Shown piece by piece: positions 19,943 to 30,212 of a stretch of 64,000 nt of DNA (positions within the stretch are counted from its first letter, which is position 1; every line of letters starts with the position of its first letter). The DNA comes from Ignavibacteriaceae bacterium. Lineage in GTDB: Bacteria; Bacteroidota; Ignavibacteria; Ignavibacteriales; Ignavibacteriaceae. The translations under genes were made by a program, and so were the position numbers. The notes under the pieces were generated by a model, which worked only from the letters and a program-made list of their open reading frames with translations, was not told where the DNA came from and made no database searches. The DNA lies in the NCBI GenBank assembly GCA_014860115.1, contig JACZKK010000206.1:1-64000 (forward strand), in the 5' to 3' direction.

Positions 19943-21487
19943 CTATTCTTCCTCAACCTCAATTTTTTCAACTTCCTTTGGTTTCGGGGGACGTTCATAA
20001 AGTTGGGTAAGTCCGAAGTAATGTTTCGCCAGATTCTCATCGATTTGATCCCAGGTAAATCTCCATGCCCAATTTCCGCCTGTTGTGCTCGGAAAATTCA
20101 TACGTGCTTCAGTTCCAAGTTTCAAGACATCCTGCAGCGGAATAATAACAATATTCGCTACCGAGGCATAAGCAACCCGAATCATTTCAGATAAAATATC
20201 TTCTCCGAAAAAATTCAGATAAACCTGTGCGTGTTCATAAATATCATTCTTGCCTTTATTCAGTTTTTCTTTTTCGAAATATGCACGGGTTGTGTCGTTA
20301 TCGTGAGTGCCTGTGTAAACTACACAGTTGGGAATAAAATTATGCGGAAGGAATTTAGTCTCCATCTTTGTTCCGAATGCAAATTGTAAAACTTTCATCC
20401 CGGGAAATTCAAACTTATCCCGCAAAGCTTCGACTGGTGGAGTAATTACGCCAAGATCTTCTGCAAGAATTGGAAGTTCACCAAGATATTTATTTAAAGT
20501 GTTGAATAATTTTTCTCCCGGTGCTTTAGTCCACTTTCCTTTCTGGGCAGTTTTTTCGCCGCCGGTAATTTTCCAGTAAGCTTCAAACCCGCGGAAGTGA
20601 TCTATCCTGACAATATCAACCAGTTCAAACAAACTGGAAAATCTTTTTCGCCACCATAGAAAATCATCCTTTTCCATTTCATCCCATTTGTAAAGAGGAT
20701 TTCCCCAAAGCTGACCCGTTGCGCTGAAATAATCTGGCGGAACACCTGCGACAAAAGTTAGGTTGCCTTCTTCATCAACAGTGAATAGTTTTTTATTTGC
20801 CCAAAGATCGGAGCTATCATACGCTATAAAGATTGGCATATCACCGATAATCTTTATTCCTTTTTCATTTGCATATTCTTTCAGCGATTTCCATTGCTTG
20901 AAGAAACTAAACTGCACAAACTTTTGATATCTGATTTCGTCGCTAAGTTTTTTCTCCCAATCAGCTAAAACATTTTTATCCCTTTGCACAAGACCTTTTT
21001 CCCAGCTACTCCAGACAGAACCATTGTGGTGTTCTTTTAAAGCCATAAAAAGAGCAAAATCATCCAGCCATTCTTTCTGAACTTCACAGAACTTATGAAA
21101 ATCTTTGTCGAGCCCATTTGAATTATTTTTAAAGTTGATATAAGCTTTTTTAAGAATAGATTTTTTGTACTCAATTGCTTGTCCATAGTCTATTTTCTTT
21201 GGGTCGGAATGAGGCGGATTCTTTACATCATCTTCTGAAAGGAAACCATCTTCTTTTAATTTTTCAGGACTGATTAATAATGGATTCCCGGCAAACGCAG
21301 AAAAACATTGATACGGAGAATCACCATAACCAGTGGGACCAAGCGGAAATGTTTGCCATAAAGTTTGTCCAGCTTCTTTTAAGAAGTCAATGAACTTGTA
21401 AGCCTCGCTACCAAGATCGCCAATTCCGAATTTACCAGGAAGAGAAGTTGGATGAAGTAGAATACCAGCACTGCGTTGGAATTGCAT
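19943..21487 (-). CDS. malQ: 4-alpha-glucanotransferase (GH77)
   Basis: RSAGILLHPTSLPGKFGIGDLG, VRIDHFRGFEAYW, AEDLGVITPPV, YTGTHDNDTTRAYF. Confidence 0.95.
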   Translation of the reverse strand: MQFQRSAGILLHPTSLPGKFGIGDLGSEAYKFIDFLKEAGQTLWQTFPLGPTGYGDSPYQCFSAFAGNPLLISPEKLKEDGFLSEDDVKNPPHSDPKKIDYGQAIEYKKSILKKAYINFKNNSNGLDKDFHKFCEVQKEWLDDFALFMALKEHHNGSVWSSWEKGLVQRDKNVLADWEKKLSDEIRYQKFVQFSFFKQWKSLKEYANEKGIKIIGDMPIFIAYDSSDLWANKKLFTVDEEGNLTFVAGVPPDYFSATGQLWGNPLYKWDEMEKDDFLWWRKRFSSLFELVDIVRIDHFRGFEAYWKITGGEKTAQKGKWTKAPGEKLFNTLNKYLGELPILAEDLGVITPPVEALRDKFEFPGMKVLQFAFGTKMETKFLPHNFIPNCVVYTGTHDNDTTRAYFEKEKLNKGKNDIYEHAQVYLNFFGEDILSEMIRVAYASVANIVIIPLQDVLKLGTEARMNFPSTTGGNWAWRFTWDQIDENLAKHYFGLTQLYERPPKPKEVEKIEVEEE

Positions 21488-21565
21488 AAATTTTCCTTTG
21501 AATTTTTGAGAACAAAAATAATAATTGCAAGTAGTAAAGAGAAAAAGGAGGGTTTAAAACAAGAA

Positions 21566-21591
21566 CTCCGCACCGAAGAATGGTGCGGAGT
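21566..21591 (-). terminator. Terminator-like hairpin
   Basis: aactccgcaccgaagaatggtgcggagtt between 21603 and 21487 genes. Confidence 0.6.
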
Positions 21592-21602
21592 TAATACTTC
21601 AT

Positions 21603-22235
21603 TTATTGAAGTGAAAATCCAAAATAAGCATTGACGTTTATAACATTGTTCTTTAAATCCCATGGATCTGACGAATCATCAAACGTGGATAATCCCAGAA
21701 TATATCTTACATCAACACCAAGTTCATTTTTACCAACCATAAAACCAAGGCCTCCACCGAATGCCAAAGAAAATTCGGTTGATGCAGTTTCATCTTTAAA
21801 ATCATTTTCTTGTGATTCACCTTCGTACTCCACTTTAGATTTTGCTGTCATATTAAAACCGACTGCTGGACCAGCAAAAATCGAGGGTCTAATATTTGAG
21901 CCCTCTACAGGTATGAGGAATTTTAAGAGAAGTGGAATTTCTATATAATCAAGTGATATGGTTAGGTCTGCACCACTTTCTGAATAGGTTGCACCTTTCA
22001 TTGTGTAATAGGCCTCAGGCTGAATGGCGAACATATTACTGAATTGATACATAAAGAATAGACCACCTGCGAAACCAGTCTTTGAATCTAAACTTTGACC
22101 TTCCAATAACTGGTCCGCATCATCACCACCTATACTTGCAATATTGAGTCCGGCCTTTGGACCTATCTGCATTTGAGGCAACGATATAGATGTGAATGCA
22201 ACAAAGACAAGCAGCACAGTAAATAACTTTTTCAT
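21603..22235 (-). CDS. Outer-membrane beta-barrel protein (PorT-like)
   Basis: ORF 21603..22280, probable start MKKLFTVLLVF; 'IGPKAGLNIA', alternating strands, C-terminal aromatic. Confidence 0.75.
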   Translation of the reverse strand: MKKLFTVLLVFVAFTSISLPQMQIGPKAGLNIASIGGDDADQLLEGQSLDSKTGFAGGLFFMYQFSNMFAIQPEAYYTMKGATYSESGADLTISLDYIEIPLLLKFLIPVEGSNIRPSIFAGPAVGFNMTAKSKVEYEGESQENDFKDETASTEFSLAFGGGLGFMVGKNELGVDVRYILGLSTFDDSSDPWDLKNNVINVNAYFGFSLQ

Positions 22236-22419
22236 TTCTCTCTCCAAAAATGTTAGAAATAAATTAATTAGAGTAACCAACGAAACTTATAGAAAATAAG
22301 TTCTCAGGTGCAAATTTGACTCACGCTGTAAGTTTGTAATTATTAAATGAAATTTTAGATGTAAAATCACTGAAAAGTAATTAGAAAGAGTTTGATCAAA
22401 ACCGGAATAGATAAAAAAA

Positions 22420-22438
22420 GCAGCGCCAGAGCGCTGCT
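22420..22438 (-). terminator. Terminator hairpin
   Basis: aaaaaaaGCAGCGCcagaGCGCTGC. Confidence 0.7.
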
Positions 22439-22462
22439 TGATTAAACATATATTTGTATCGC

Positions 22463-23005
22463 TTAGTTAAGTCCGAATAAAAGTCCAACCATTACGCTTA
22501 CGTAATCTGAGGCACTTCCTTCAGAAGATATACTATTATATCTTGCATTTACGTCGAGGTCCATATTGTTTCCTATTTGATATAAGAACCCGGCACCAGC
22601 GCCCCAACCGAAATAGCTATCGGAGGATGAGTAATCAACACCCATAAATTCATAATCAAAATTTGCAAAATGCATTCCTAATTCTGCACCAAGATAAGGA
22701 TGAAATTTTCCTTGTCCGAATAAATATCTTGCACCGACCATAACAGGAATACTGCTGAAGGTAGCGTCATCGAAAGTATCCTTACCGCTCCAGGTTAAAT
22801 AACCAACTGAAGCCGTAACATCAACATTTGGAGTTGCGTGATAAGCAAAAAGCGCATTACCACCAAAACCCATATCGTAACCATCGCCGAAATCACCCAT
22901 TGGTAAAGCTATACCTGCATTTAATCCAAGTGCCATTTTACCCTGAGCATTAGTAAATCCTGCAACTAAAAATACTACGAAAAGCACTGCAAGAAATTTT
23001 TTCAT
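22463..23005 (-). CDS. Outer-membrane beta-barrel protein
   Basis: Signal peptide, 'ALGLNAGIALPMGDFGDGYDMGFGGNALF', beta-strand pattern. Confidence 0.75.
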   Translation of the reverse strand: MKKFLAVLFVVFLVAGFTNAQGKMALGLNAGIALPMGDFGDGYDMGFGGNALFAYHATPNVDVTASVGYLTWSGKDTFDDATFSSIPVMVGARYLFGQGKFHPYLGAELGMHFANFDYEFMGVDYSSSDSYFGWGAGAGFLYQIGNNMDLDVNARYNSISSEGSASDYVSVMVGLLFGLN

Positions 23006-23164
23006 TATTGTTCCTTTTTTGTTTGTGAATAATAGAGTTAAAAAAGTGTAGCAAATCTAAATGGACGAGTGACACATTGGCAAGTATTCATCATCACAAT
23101 ATTCTCAGAAGTTAACTACGTCACAATTTGAAATTATAGATTTGGAAAAGTAAAATCTTCCGAG

Positions 23165-23187
23165 CCAAACCCCGGAAGATTTTTTCT
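23165..23187 (-). terminator. Terminator-like hairpin
   Basis: aatcttccgagccaaaccccggaagatt. Confidence 0.55.
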
Positions 23188-23195
23188 GTTAGTTA

Positions 23196-23882
23196 TTAGA
23201 AATGAACATTCAAAATCACGCTGAATGTGCTAATGCCAAATAAAGTACTGCTTGGACCTTTTTCAGTTTCACCTTCAGAGGTAATCTCTGGTTCACCTAA
23301 ACTCCTGAAACCAAGAGCGTATTTACCACCGAGAGATAATCCTTCAGTAAAGAACCAATCAAATCCCAGCTGTGCAGCTACACCAAATCCATTTCCTGAG
23401 AACTCAGTTTCTTCAGTGACTCCCCCTTCAGGAGTAAATTCATCAGTTCCAGAAAGCGATCCAAAATTGACATTTAATCCAACGTATGGTGATATACCAT
23501 AGAGCGCCATTAGATGGTAATTAGCATCAACACCAACTCCAAACAATGTTGCTGAAGATTCCGATTTTCCCGCTTCAGTCTCGAGAGAACTAGAAGAAGT
23601 GCCAAAACTCAAACCCAAACCAATTGCAATTTGATTTGTAACAAAATATCTGAAACCTGCACCGACAAGATCGATACTGGATATAGTGCCGTCAGGAACA
23701 CTTACTGTTCCAACATAGACTGGTTCCAAATTACTCTGAAATGGTGTATACTGAAAAACAAAAGATTTTGCACCGGCTCTGACTTCCGGTTTTGGTCCAT
23801 CATAGTTAGAATTCACTTGTGAGAAAAGTGTGGTGCATCCTAAAACAAGGATTATGAAAAAAGAATAAATTGATGTTTTCAT
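23196..23882 (-). CDS. Outer-membrane beta-barrel protein
   Basis: Signal peptide and strand pattern ending 'SVILNVHF'. Confidence 0.75.
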   Translation of the reverse strand: MKTSIYSFFIILVLGCTTLFSQVNSNYDGPKPEVRAGAKSFVFQYTPFQSNLEPVYVGTVSVPDGTISSIDLVGAGFRYFVTNQIAIGLGLSFGTSSSSLETEAGKSESSATLFGVGVDANYHLMALYGISPYVGLNVNFGSLSGTDEFTPEGGVTEETEFSGNGFGVAAQLGFDWFFTEGLSLGGKYALGFRSLGEPEITSEGETEKGPSSTLFGISTFSVILNVHF

Positions 23883-24065
23883 CAGAACTCTCCTAATTGG
23901 TTAATGGTTTTTAATATAATATCAGCCAAAATATTAATTCTGCCTTTTGGCGTCATATTAGTCAACCTCGTAAAGTCAACAATTAAGCCAGAAATTTTAT
24001 TATGAAAGCACTGATTTTTTCAGTTTTACTAAATTTTCACTGGGAATTAAAGAAAATTTCAATGA

Positions 24066-24280
24066 AATCTTTACAACTATCTAATTTACCAATCTGGAAC
24101 CCAAGGCCGTCTAATACCACTTTTAATTTTCATTTTCACAGGATTTTCATTCTTATCCTATTCCAGCAAACGCTTTACTGATTGCATTTGTTTGTGGTTC
24201 AACTTAGAAGATAGTTAAAATTAAAACATTATTTAATTTGATTGACTAGTATGAAATTTTATGATATGCAATTGGCAGAT
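24066..24280 (+). pseudogene. Decayed duplicate of the downstream DedA/YqaA-like gene (25341..25955)
   Basis: NLYNYLIYQSGTQGRLIPLLIFIFTGFSF + frameshift + PIPANALLIAFVCGST* ... YAIG aligns nearly colinearly with NLYDWVLHWSQTKYGTLALFLLAFAESSFFPIPPDALLIALVLGSTKK...YAIG; shared 14-nt block gctttactgattgc. Confidence 0.75.
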
Positions 24281-24361
24281 AAAAGGCAATCTATAATAAA
24301 TAATTTTATATAGATGGCCATCCTATGGGACGGCCTTCTAATTAAAAGTAATTGAGAAAAA

Positions 24362-25105
24362 TTAGAAACCTAATTGGATACCAGCGCTAAAACCCAAATT
24401 ACTAAATGGAATGAATGAAGGTCCAGCTCTATTTCCATCATTTGATGTCCATTCATGTTCAAGCTTGATTACTTCTTTAGTTCCGTCTATGTCAGTTACT
24501 TCCACTTCGTCAGGTTTCCAGGTGAAGCTGACAAAATCAATTTCTGCGTTAATAGATATTTGAGTACTAATTGGAACAAGAATTCCTGCAGCGCCAGTTA
24601 AACCAAAATCAACACTGCCACCAAAAACACCCTTCGTTGTATTACCCTCGCTATCGTTTAGTTCATATTCTGTGGCTGGGAGCGCAACCAATAAACCTAA
24701 TTTAATGAAAGGTTTTACATTATCAAGTGGAGCACTTATAACTATACTAGGTGAAAAGCCAAAAAAAGATCCAGTAATGGTATTCTTTGCAGTATAGCTG
24801 GAAACAGCTTGCAAAGTTTCTTCAAACTCTACTGGTAATTTATAAATTAGGCCCAATTCACCAGCCAGGTAAGAAGAAAAATTGTAGCCCAAAGTTCCCA
24901 AGATACTTGGCCCCTTGCCAAAGGAACCGGTAACTGCTTCGTAGTTATAAACTCCAGAATTAGAAATTATGATATTAGTACCAATGTTCATAGAATTAAA
25001 ATCCACATTGTAACCCCCACCAAGCTTAACATAAATTTGAGAAAAAGATACGCCGGTTGATAGGAACAGAATTATGATAATGAGGAATAAAGTAGCCTTT
25101 TTCAT
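24362..25105 (-). CDS. Outer-membrane beta-barrel protein
   Basis: Signal peptide; 'YVKLGGGYNVDFNS', ends 'FSAGIQLGF'. Confidence 0.72.
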   Translation of the reverse strand: MKKATLFLIIIILFLSTGVSFSQIYVKLGGGYNVDFNSMNIGTNIIISNSGVYNYEAVTGSFGKGPSILGTLGYNFSSYLAGELGLIYKLPVEFEETLQAVSSYTAKNTITGSFFGFSPSIVISAPLDNVKPFIKLGLLVALPATEYELNDSEGNTTKGVFGGSVDFGLTGAAGILVPISTQISINAEIDFVSFTWKPDEVEVTDIDGTKEVIKLEHEWTSNDGNRAGPSFIPFSNLGFSAGIQLGF

Positions 25106-25311
25106 ATTTGCCTCCTATTTAGTGAGTAAAAAAATTAATTAGAATACCTATTGAAACTTAAATAAATAAATTATTCGATCGCAAATTTGTGTTGAGCAGA
25201 TGGACATTTGTTCAAAGTACTAATTGAATTGGACATAATTTTCATTTTATTTCGCCCATATACAAAATTCATTTACACAATTAAAAATTTTTCTGAAAAG
25301 CTTGATTTACC

Positions 25312-25320
25312 TAACTTTGC
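25312..25320 (+). promoter_or_regulatory. Bacteroidota-type -7 element
   Basis: TAACTTTGC matches TAnnTTTG consensus ~20 nt before the YqaA start codon. Confidence 0.45.
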
Positions 25321-25340
25321 GCCTCATTGAAAGGAATTAA

Positions 25341-25955
25341 TTGAAACTACTTAGAAATCTTTACGACTGGGTACTCCACTGGTCTCAAACCAAGTACGGA
25401 ACTTTAGCATTATTTTTACTTGCTTTTGCTGAATCTTCTTTCTTTCCCATTCCACCCGATGCTTTACTGATTGCCTTAGTTCTTGGTTCAACTAAAAAGG
25501 CATTTAAATTTGCTACAGTTTGCCTAATAGGTTCGGTAAGTGGTGCCTTGCTTGGTTATGCTATTGGACATTATCTCTGGTGGACGCCATCTAACCAGTT
25601 TACTGGAATCGCAAATTTTTTCTTTAATAATATACCAAGCTTTACACCACAAGCATTTTATGATATTCAAAAATTATATGTTGATTACGATTTTTGGATT
25701 ATTTTCACCGCAGGATTTACACCACTACCATATAAAGTAATAACTATTTCTTCAGGTGCTTTCAATATTAATCTCGTGATGTTCATTGTGGCTTCAATTA
25801 TTAGCCGAGGAGCCCGTTTCTTTTTGGTAGCAGCATTGATATGGAAGTTTGGACCTCAGATAAAATTATTTATTGATAAATATTTTAACTGGCTTGCTAT
25901 AGCATTTACTGTTCTGCTGATCGGTGGTTTTGTTGCAATTAAATATCTTTTATGA
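25341..25955 (+). CDS. YqaA/DedA-family (VTT domain) membrane protein, TTG start
   Basis: FAESSFFPIPPDALLIALVLGS...TAGFTPLPYKVITISSGAFNINLVMF...SRGARFF. Confidence 0.9.
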   Translation: MKLLRNLYDWVLHWSQTKYGTLALFLLAFAESSFFPIPPDALLIALVLGSTKKAFKFATVCLIGSVSGALLGYAIGHYLWWTPSNQFTGIANFFFNNIPSFTPQAFYDIQKLYVDYDFWIIFTAGFTPLPYKVITISSGAFNINLVMFIVASIISRGARFFLVAALIWKFGPQIKLFIDKYFNWLAIAFTVLLIGGFVAIKYLL

Positions 25956-26135
25956 AAAATCTCAAAGTTTCCGTTCAATATCATTTGCCAATTGCCAATT
26001 GAATTAATATTCAAGCCTTTGACAATTATCTTTTCACTTATTACATTTCAATAAGAATTAAAGCTTAAACTGTAAAGTTTAATCACCTGGCTTAATTTAA
26101 ATCGAAATCAAAAACAACTCGGAAAGGATTAAGCA

Positions 26136-26435
26136 ATGAAAACATATGTAATGCTCACAAAACTCTCCCCTGAATCTTCAAAGCAGATGAAAGATCGTGC
26201 AAAACTCGGCAGGCAATGGCTTGACCATGTAAAGAACAAATGCCCGGAAGTTAAATTTATTGCACACTATGCTTTGCTGGGTCATTATGATTTCCTGGAT
26301 ATTTATGAAGCTCCTGATGAGGAAACTGCTGCAAAAGTTTCAATGATAAGTTTATCGAACGGTGCTTTTCAGGCGGAAAGTTTATCTGCAATTCCTTACA
26401 AAAGATTTTTGGAATTAGCTGACGAAATTTCATAG
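26136..26435 (+). CDS. GYD-domain protein
   Basis: MKTYVMLTKLSPESSKQMKDR...YALLGHYDFLDIYEAPDEETAAKVSM. Confidence 0.85.
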   Translation: MKTYVMLTKLSPESSKQMKDRAKLGRQWLDHVKNKCPEVKFIAHYALLGHYDFLDIYEAPDEETAAKVSMISLSNGAFQAESLSAIPYKRFLELADEIS

Positions 26436-26557
26436 TTTTAAATTTTTTACTTAATCCCGGTCTTACTTTAAATCATATATTCAGAGTAGGAGTAGGAGTA
26501 AGAGTTCGAGTAAGAAGGAACGAATAGAAATAAAAAATAATTTTTATGGAGGAAGTT

Positions 26558-27031
26558 ATGCCATTAAAAAAACTAAAATCATTTCTGGATGAGAATAAGG
26601 TTAAGTATATCTCTATCCAGCACTCATCTGCTTATACAGCGCAGGAGATTGCAGCAATTGCACACATTCCGGGAAAAGATCTTGCCAAAACAGTCATAAT
26701 AAAAATTGATGGAAAGATGGCTATGGCTGTCTTGCCTGCATCATACAAGGTTAGCTTTGATAGTTTAAAGGATATTCTTGGGGCAAAAGAGGTTAGATTG
26801 GCTTATGAGCAGGAATTCATGGACAAATTTCCTGATTGTGAAGTTGGTGCAATGCCGCCGTTTGGAAATATATATGGTATGGATGTTTTTGTTGCTGAAA
26901 GCTTAGCTGAAGAAGATGAAATTGCATTCAATGCCTGCAGCCACACCGAACTTATAAAAATGAATTTCAATGATTTTGAAAAACTTGTAAAACCAAAAAG
27001 AATTAAGTTTTCTGTTCCAAGCAAGATTTGA
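26558..27031 (+). CDS. YbaK/EbsC-type aminoacyl-tRNA deacylase
   Basis: ORF 26546..27031; start likely at second ATG after [45 protein letters not shown]. Confidence 0.87.
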   Translation: MPLKKLKSFLDENKVKYISIQHSSAYTAQEIAAIAHIPGKDLAKTVIIKIDGKMAMAVLPASYKVSFDSLKDILGAKEVRLAYEQEFMDKFPDCEVGAMPPFGNIYGMDVFVAESLAEEDEIAFNACSHTELIKMNFNDFEKLVKPKRIKFSVPSKI

Positions 27032-27060
27032 GTTCAACAATTCTTTTATGAACTGAAAAT

Positions 27061-27600
27061 TCAGGAAGGAGTATTTATAAGACTCCCTTTCAGGTATTCT
27101 ACAATCTCTTCTATTGTATCAAATGATTTAACCATATCGGCGCTTCTTCCTTCCAACTTCATTTGCTCATTCATTTCAGATACAATCGTCTTCCAGATTG
27201 ATGAGTGACAGGCAACCGGCTTTATTCTCATCAAATCTTTGTTTGCGTACTCCCATACAGCGGCAAGTTCAAGCAAAGTTCCAGTTCCGCCTTGCAGCAC
27301 AACAAAACCGTCACCAAGTCCGATCAGTTTATCAATCCTTTCAAAGAGTGTAATACATTTAATTTCTTTTGTGATGTATTTGTTAGTGTATCTTCCCCAC
27401 AAATCAACAGTAACACCAATGGCTTCACCGCCGCCTTCAACTGCACCTTTGGATGCAGCCTCCATTATTCCATTGAAACCACCCGTGCAAATATCAAAGC
27501 CATTTAAAGCAAGATTTTTTCCGAGGGTATATGCGGTGAGGTACTGCTCTTCATTATTAATTGGTTTAGAACTGCCGAATATCGTTATGATCTTTTTCAT
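27061..27600 (-). CDS. LOG-family (TIGR00725-like) protein
   Basis: MKKIITIFGSSKP...CTGGFNGIMEAASKGAVEGGGEAIGV...VVLQGGTGTLLELAAVWEY. Confidence 0.85.
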   Translation of the reverse strand: MKKIITIFGSSKPINNEEQYLTAYTLGKNLALNGFDICTGGFNGIMEAASKGAVEGGGEAIGVTVDLWGRYTNKYITKEIKCITLFERIDKLIGLGDGFVVLQGGTGTLLELAAVWEYANKDLMRIKPVACHSSIWKTIVSEMNEQMKLEGRSADMVKSFDTIEEIVEYLKGSLINTPS

Positions 27601-27647
27601 ACTAAAAAAAAATTATTTTCTTACGAAAGATAAGCAATAAAAAATCC

Positions 27648-27675
27648 GTAGCTTTTTTCAGACTACGGATTTATA
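27648..27675 (-). terminator. Terminator after YceI gene
   Basis: aaaaaaTCCGTAGcttttttcagaCTACGGAtt. Confidence 0.7.
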
Positions 27676-27697
27676 AAGTAAAGTATTTTTGAATGAA

Positions 27698-28327
27698 CTA
27701 CTTAGCGTTTGATCCACGAAGAGTTGCGGTAATCTCTATTTCGTCTGCAACCTTTTGTCCGACAACCATATTTTCGATATCAAATTCAGAAAGTGCAATG
27801 TTGAATTTCGCTTGAACTCCCAACAGGTCGCCTGGCGCATACTGTTTTGTCTGTTCACTCGCGTCCAGATAAGTTAATGTTACATCTGCAATCGTTTCTT
27901 TTGTTACACCGTGAACTGTAAAGTCCCCGGTTATCTTTGTCTCGATTCTGCTATCTTCAAGAGTTTTAATATCTCCTACTTTCTTTAATACAAAAGTAAT
28001 TTCAGGATAATTATCTGCATCTAACCAGTTATCGCTTCTCAGATGTTCATCTCTAAGATCAATCGCTGTTTTGATCGAAGCAACAGAAATTGTGATAGAA
28101 CCTTTCATTGATTTAATGTCAGCTACATTTAAAGTTACTTTGCCTTTTACATCATTCGAAATTCCGGTAATATCTTCCAGCGGAGTTGTGCTGAAAAATT
28201 TCACCTGATTTCGCTTGTCTTCAAAATTGAATGTCTGTTCGCCTGTGGCTTTCACTTTAAAACCTTGAGCGAAGGACATTGATACTGCAACAAGCAGTAA
28301 GATGAGTGTTTTGATTATTTTCTTCAT
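27698..28327 (-). CDS. YceI-family periplasmic protein
   Basis: KSMKGSITISVASIKTAIDLRDEHLRSDNWLDADNYPEITFVLKKV. Confidence 0.92.
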   Translation of the reverse strand: MKKIIKTLILLLVAVSMSFAQGFKVKATGEQTFNFEDKRNQVKFFSTTPLEDITGISNDVKGKVTLNVADIKSMKGSITISVASIKTAIDLRDEHLRSDNWLDADNYPEITFVLKKVGDIKTLEDSRIETKITGDFTVHGVTKETIADVTLTYLDASEQTKQYAPGDLLGVQAKFNIALSEFDIENMVVGQKVADEIEITATLRGSNAK

Positions 28328-28614
28328 TTTTTCTCCTTTGTCTTTTTTGATTTGAATATAAAAAATAAAATCGCTGATACAACTACTATTATACCGGAAA
28401 TAACTGTAGTGTGCGGAAGAAGTCCCAAAATAAACTTTTCCTGATAAATTTTTTGAGGCTCTAATCCTAATGCCTTATCAAGTTCTGAAATTTCCTGCTC
28501 GAGCCAAATTCCATCTTTAGATAAAATTTCTCCTCCACTTGCAAGCCACCAGAATAAAACTGCTGCTAAAAGGATCAATGCAACAATTATGATGAATTTT
28601 TGTTTGCTGTTCAT
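28324..28614 (-). CDS. Small two-TM membrane protein
   Basis: Two hydrophobic segments; ATGA-type overlap with YceI gene. Confidence 0.6.
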   Translation of the reverse strand: MNSKQKFIIIVALILLAAVLFWWLASGGEILSKDGIWLEQEISELDKALGLEPQKIYQEKFILGLLPHTTVISGIIVVVSAILFFIFKSKKTKEKK

Positions 28615-28799
28615 AATGAACTCAAATTGTTATAAGTATTAAATTATCTAAATTTTCACTAATGATTTTAATAAAATCTGTCTACATTAAAAATCGAGTC
28701 GAATAGTTGTGGTGATGACTTTACCAAATTACAAATCTATGTTACGACATATATTATTAAAGTTCAAGATAAATCGTTTAATAAAAGCATGAACAAATA

Positions 28800-30023
28800 A
28801 TGGCTGAAAAAAGTTTCGACATATTAGTAATAGGTGGAGGAATAATAGGGACAGCTACTGCACTTTCCCTACAAAACAGCTCAAAATTAAACATTTTATT
28901 GATTGAAGCTGAAAAAAAGCTTGCATTCCATCAAACAGGAAATAACAGCGGGGTCATTCATTCCGGACTTTATTATAAACCTGGCTCGTTAAAAGCTAAG
29001 AACTGCACTGATGGAAGAGAATTGCTTTATAACTTTTGTGCAGAGCAAAATATTCCTCACCAGAAATGTGGAAAAATTGTAGTTGCGACCAACGAATCCG
29101 AACTAAATGCCCTTGATGAATTATATAAAAGAGGAATTGCAAATGGTTTGAATGGAATTAAAAAACTAAGTGCAAATGAGATTAAAAATTATGAGCCTCA
29201 CACAACAGGAATTGCCGGTATATTTGTTCCTCAGACAGGTATAGTTGACTACTCAAAAGTTACCGATGCTTATGCAAAATTATTTTTAGAAGCAGGGGGT
29301 TATCTTGAAACATGTTGCAAGTTTTTATCTTTAAATAATGCTAATGGTGAGCTTATCGCAATTACAACAAAAGGTGAATTTAAAACAAAGTTTCTGGTAA
29401 ATTGTGGCGGGTTATATTGCGACAGGATTGCAAAACTTTGTGGAGTCAATCCCGGGTTGCAGGTTGTTCCTTTTAGAGGAGAGTATTATAAACTGAAAAA
29501 AGAAAAAGAGTATTTGGTTAAAAACTTAATTTATCCCGTTCCCGATCCACGCTTTCCATTTTTAGGAGTTCACTTTACGCGAATGATTAAAGGCGGTGTC
29601 GAAGCCGGACCAAATGCAGTGCTTGCATTCAAAAGAGAGGGATATACTAAAAAAGATTTTTCTGTTTCCGATCTATCACAAATGTTTTTTTATGCCGGTT
29701 TCTGGAAGATGGCTTCAAAATACTATAAGATGGGCTTTGGAGAATTCTATCGTTCATTCAGTAAGAAAGCTTTTGTAAGTGCATTACAGAAATTAATTCC
29801 TGAAATTCAGGAAGAAGATATTGAGGTTGGTGGTGCTGGTGTCAGAGCTCAAGCTCTTGAACCTGACGGAAAACTTGTAGATGATTTTAGAATTGTGGAA
29901 TCAAATAAAATGGTTCACGTTTTGAACGCACCTTCGCCGGCAGCAACAGCTTCGTTAAGCATTGGAAGAACCATAGCTGAAATTGTAAAAAAGAATTTTG
30001 ATACTAGGTCAACAAGGGTGTAG
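28800..30023 (+). CDS. lhgO: L-2-hydroxyglutarate oxidase
   Basis: DILVIGGGIIGTATAL, HQTGNNSGVIHSGLYYKPGSLKAKNC, FLGVHFTRMIKGGVEAGPNAVLAFKREGY. Confidence 0.92.
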   Translation: MAEKSFDILVIGGGIIGTATALSLQNSSKLNILLIEAEKKLAFHQTGNNSGVIHSGLYYKPGSLKAKNCTDGRELLYNFCAEQNIPHQKCGKIVVATNESELNALDELYKRGIANGLNGIKKLSANEIKNYEPHTTGIAGIFVPQTGIVDYSKVTDAYAKLFLEAGGYLETCCKFLSLNNANGELIAITTKGEFKTKFLVNCGGLYCDRIAKLCGVNPGLQVVPFRGEYYKLKKEKEYLVKNLIYPVPDPRFPFLGVHFTRMIKGGVEAGPNAVLAFKREGYTKKDFSVSDLSQMFFYAGFWKMASKYYKMGFGEFYRSFSKKAFVSALQKLIPEIQEEDIEVGGAGVRAQALEPDGKLVDDFRIVESNKMVHVLNAPSPAATASLSIGRTIAEIVKKNFDTRSTRV

Positions 30024-30212
30024 AAATTTTATAAAGTAATTCTCCCCTTGTGATTGATTAAAAGCATTTAAGATTTTATATTCTGGATATATTATTATCA
30101 CTTTTTAATCCAGGGATTATCATTCCTGTGATTATAAATGAAGGCTAATTGCGATTTGCTGAAAAGAATTAACCCTGGTGTAAGTATATTCAAATTAAAA
30201 AGGATTTGAAAA

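Noticed and set aside
26484-26515. Possible CRISPR-like repeats
   Set aside because: Period of 6 nt with no spacers; nothing in the window has CRISPR repeat-spacer geometry.
27239-27640. 133-aa + ORF
   Set aside because: Antisense to the LOG-family gene.
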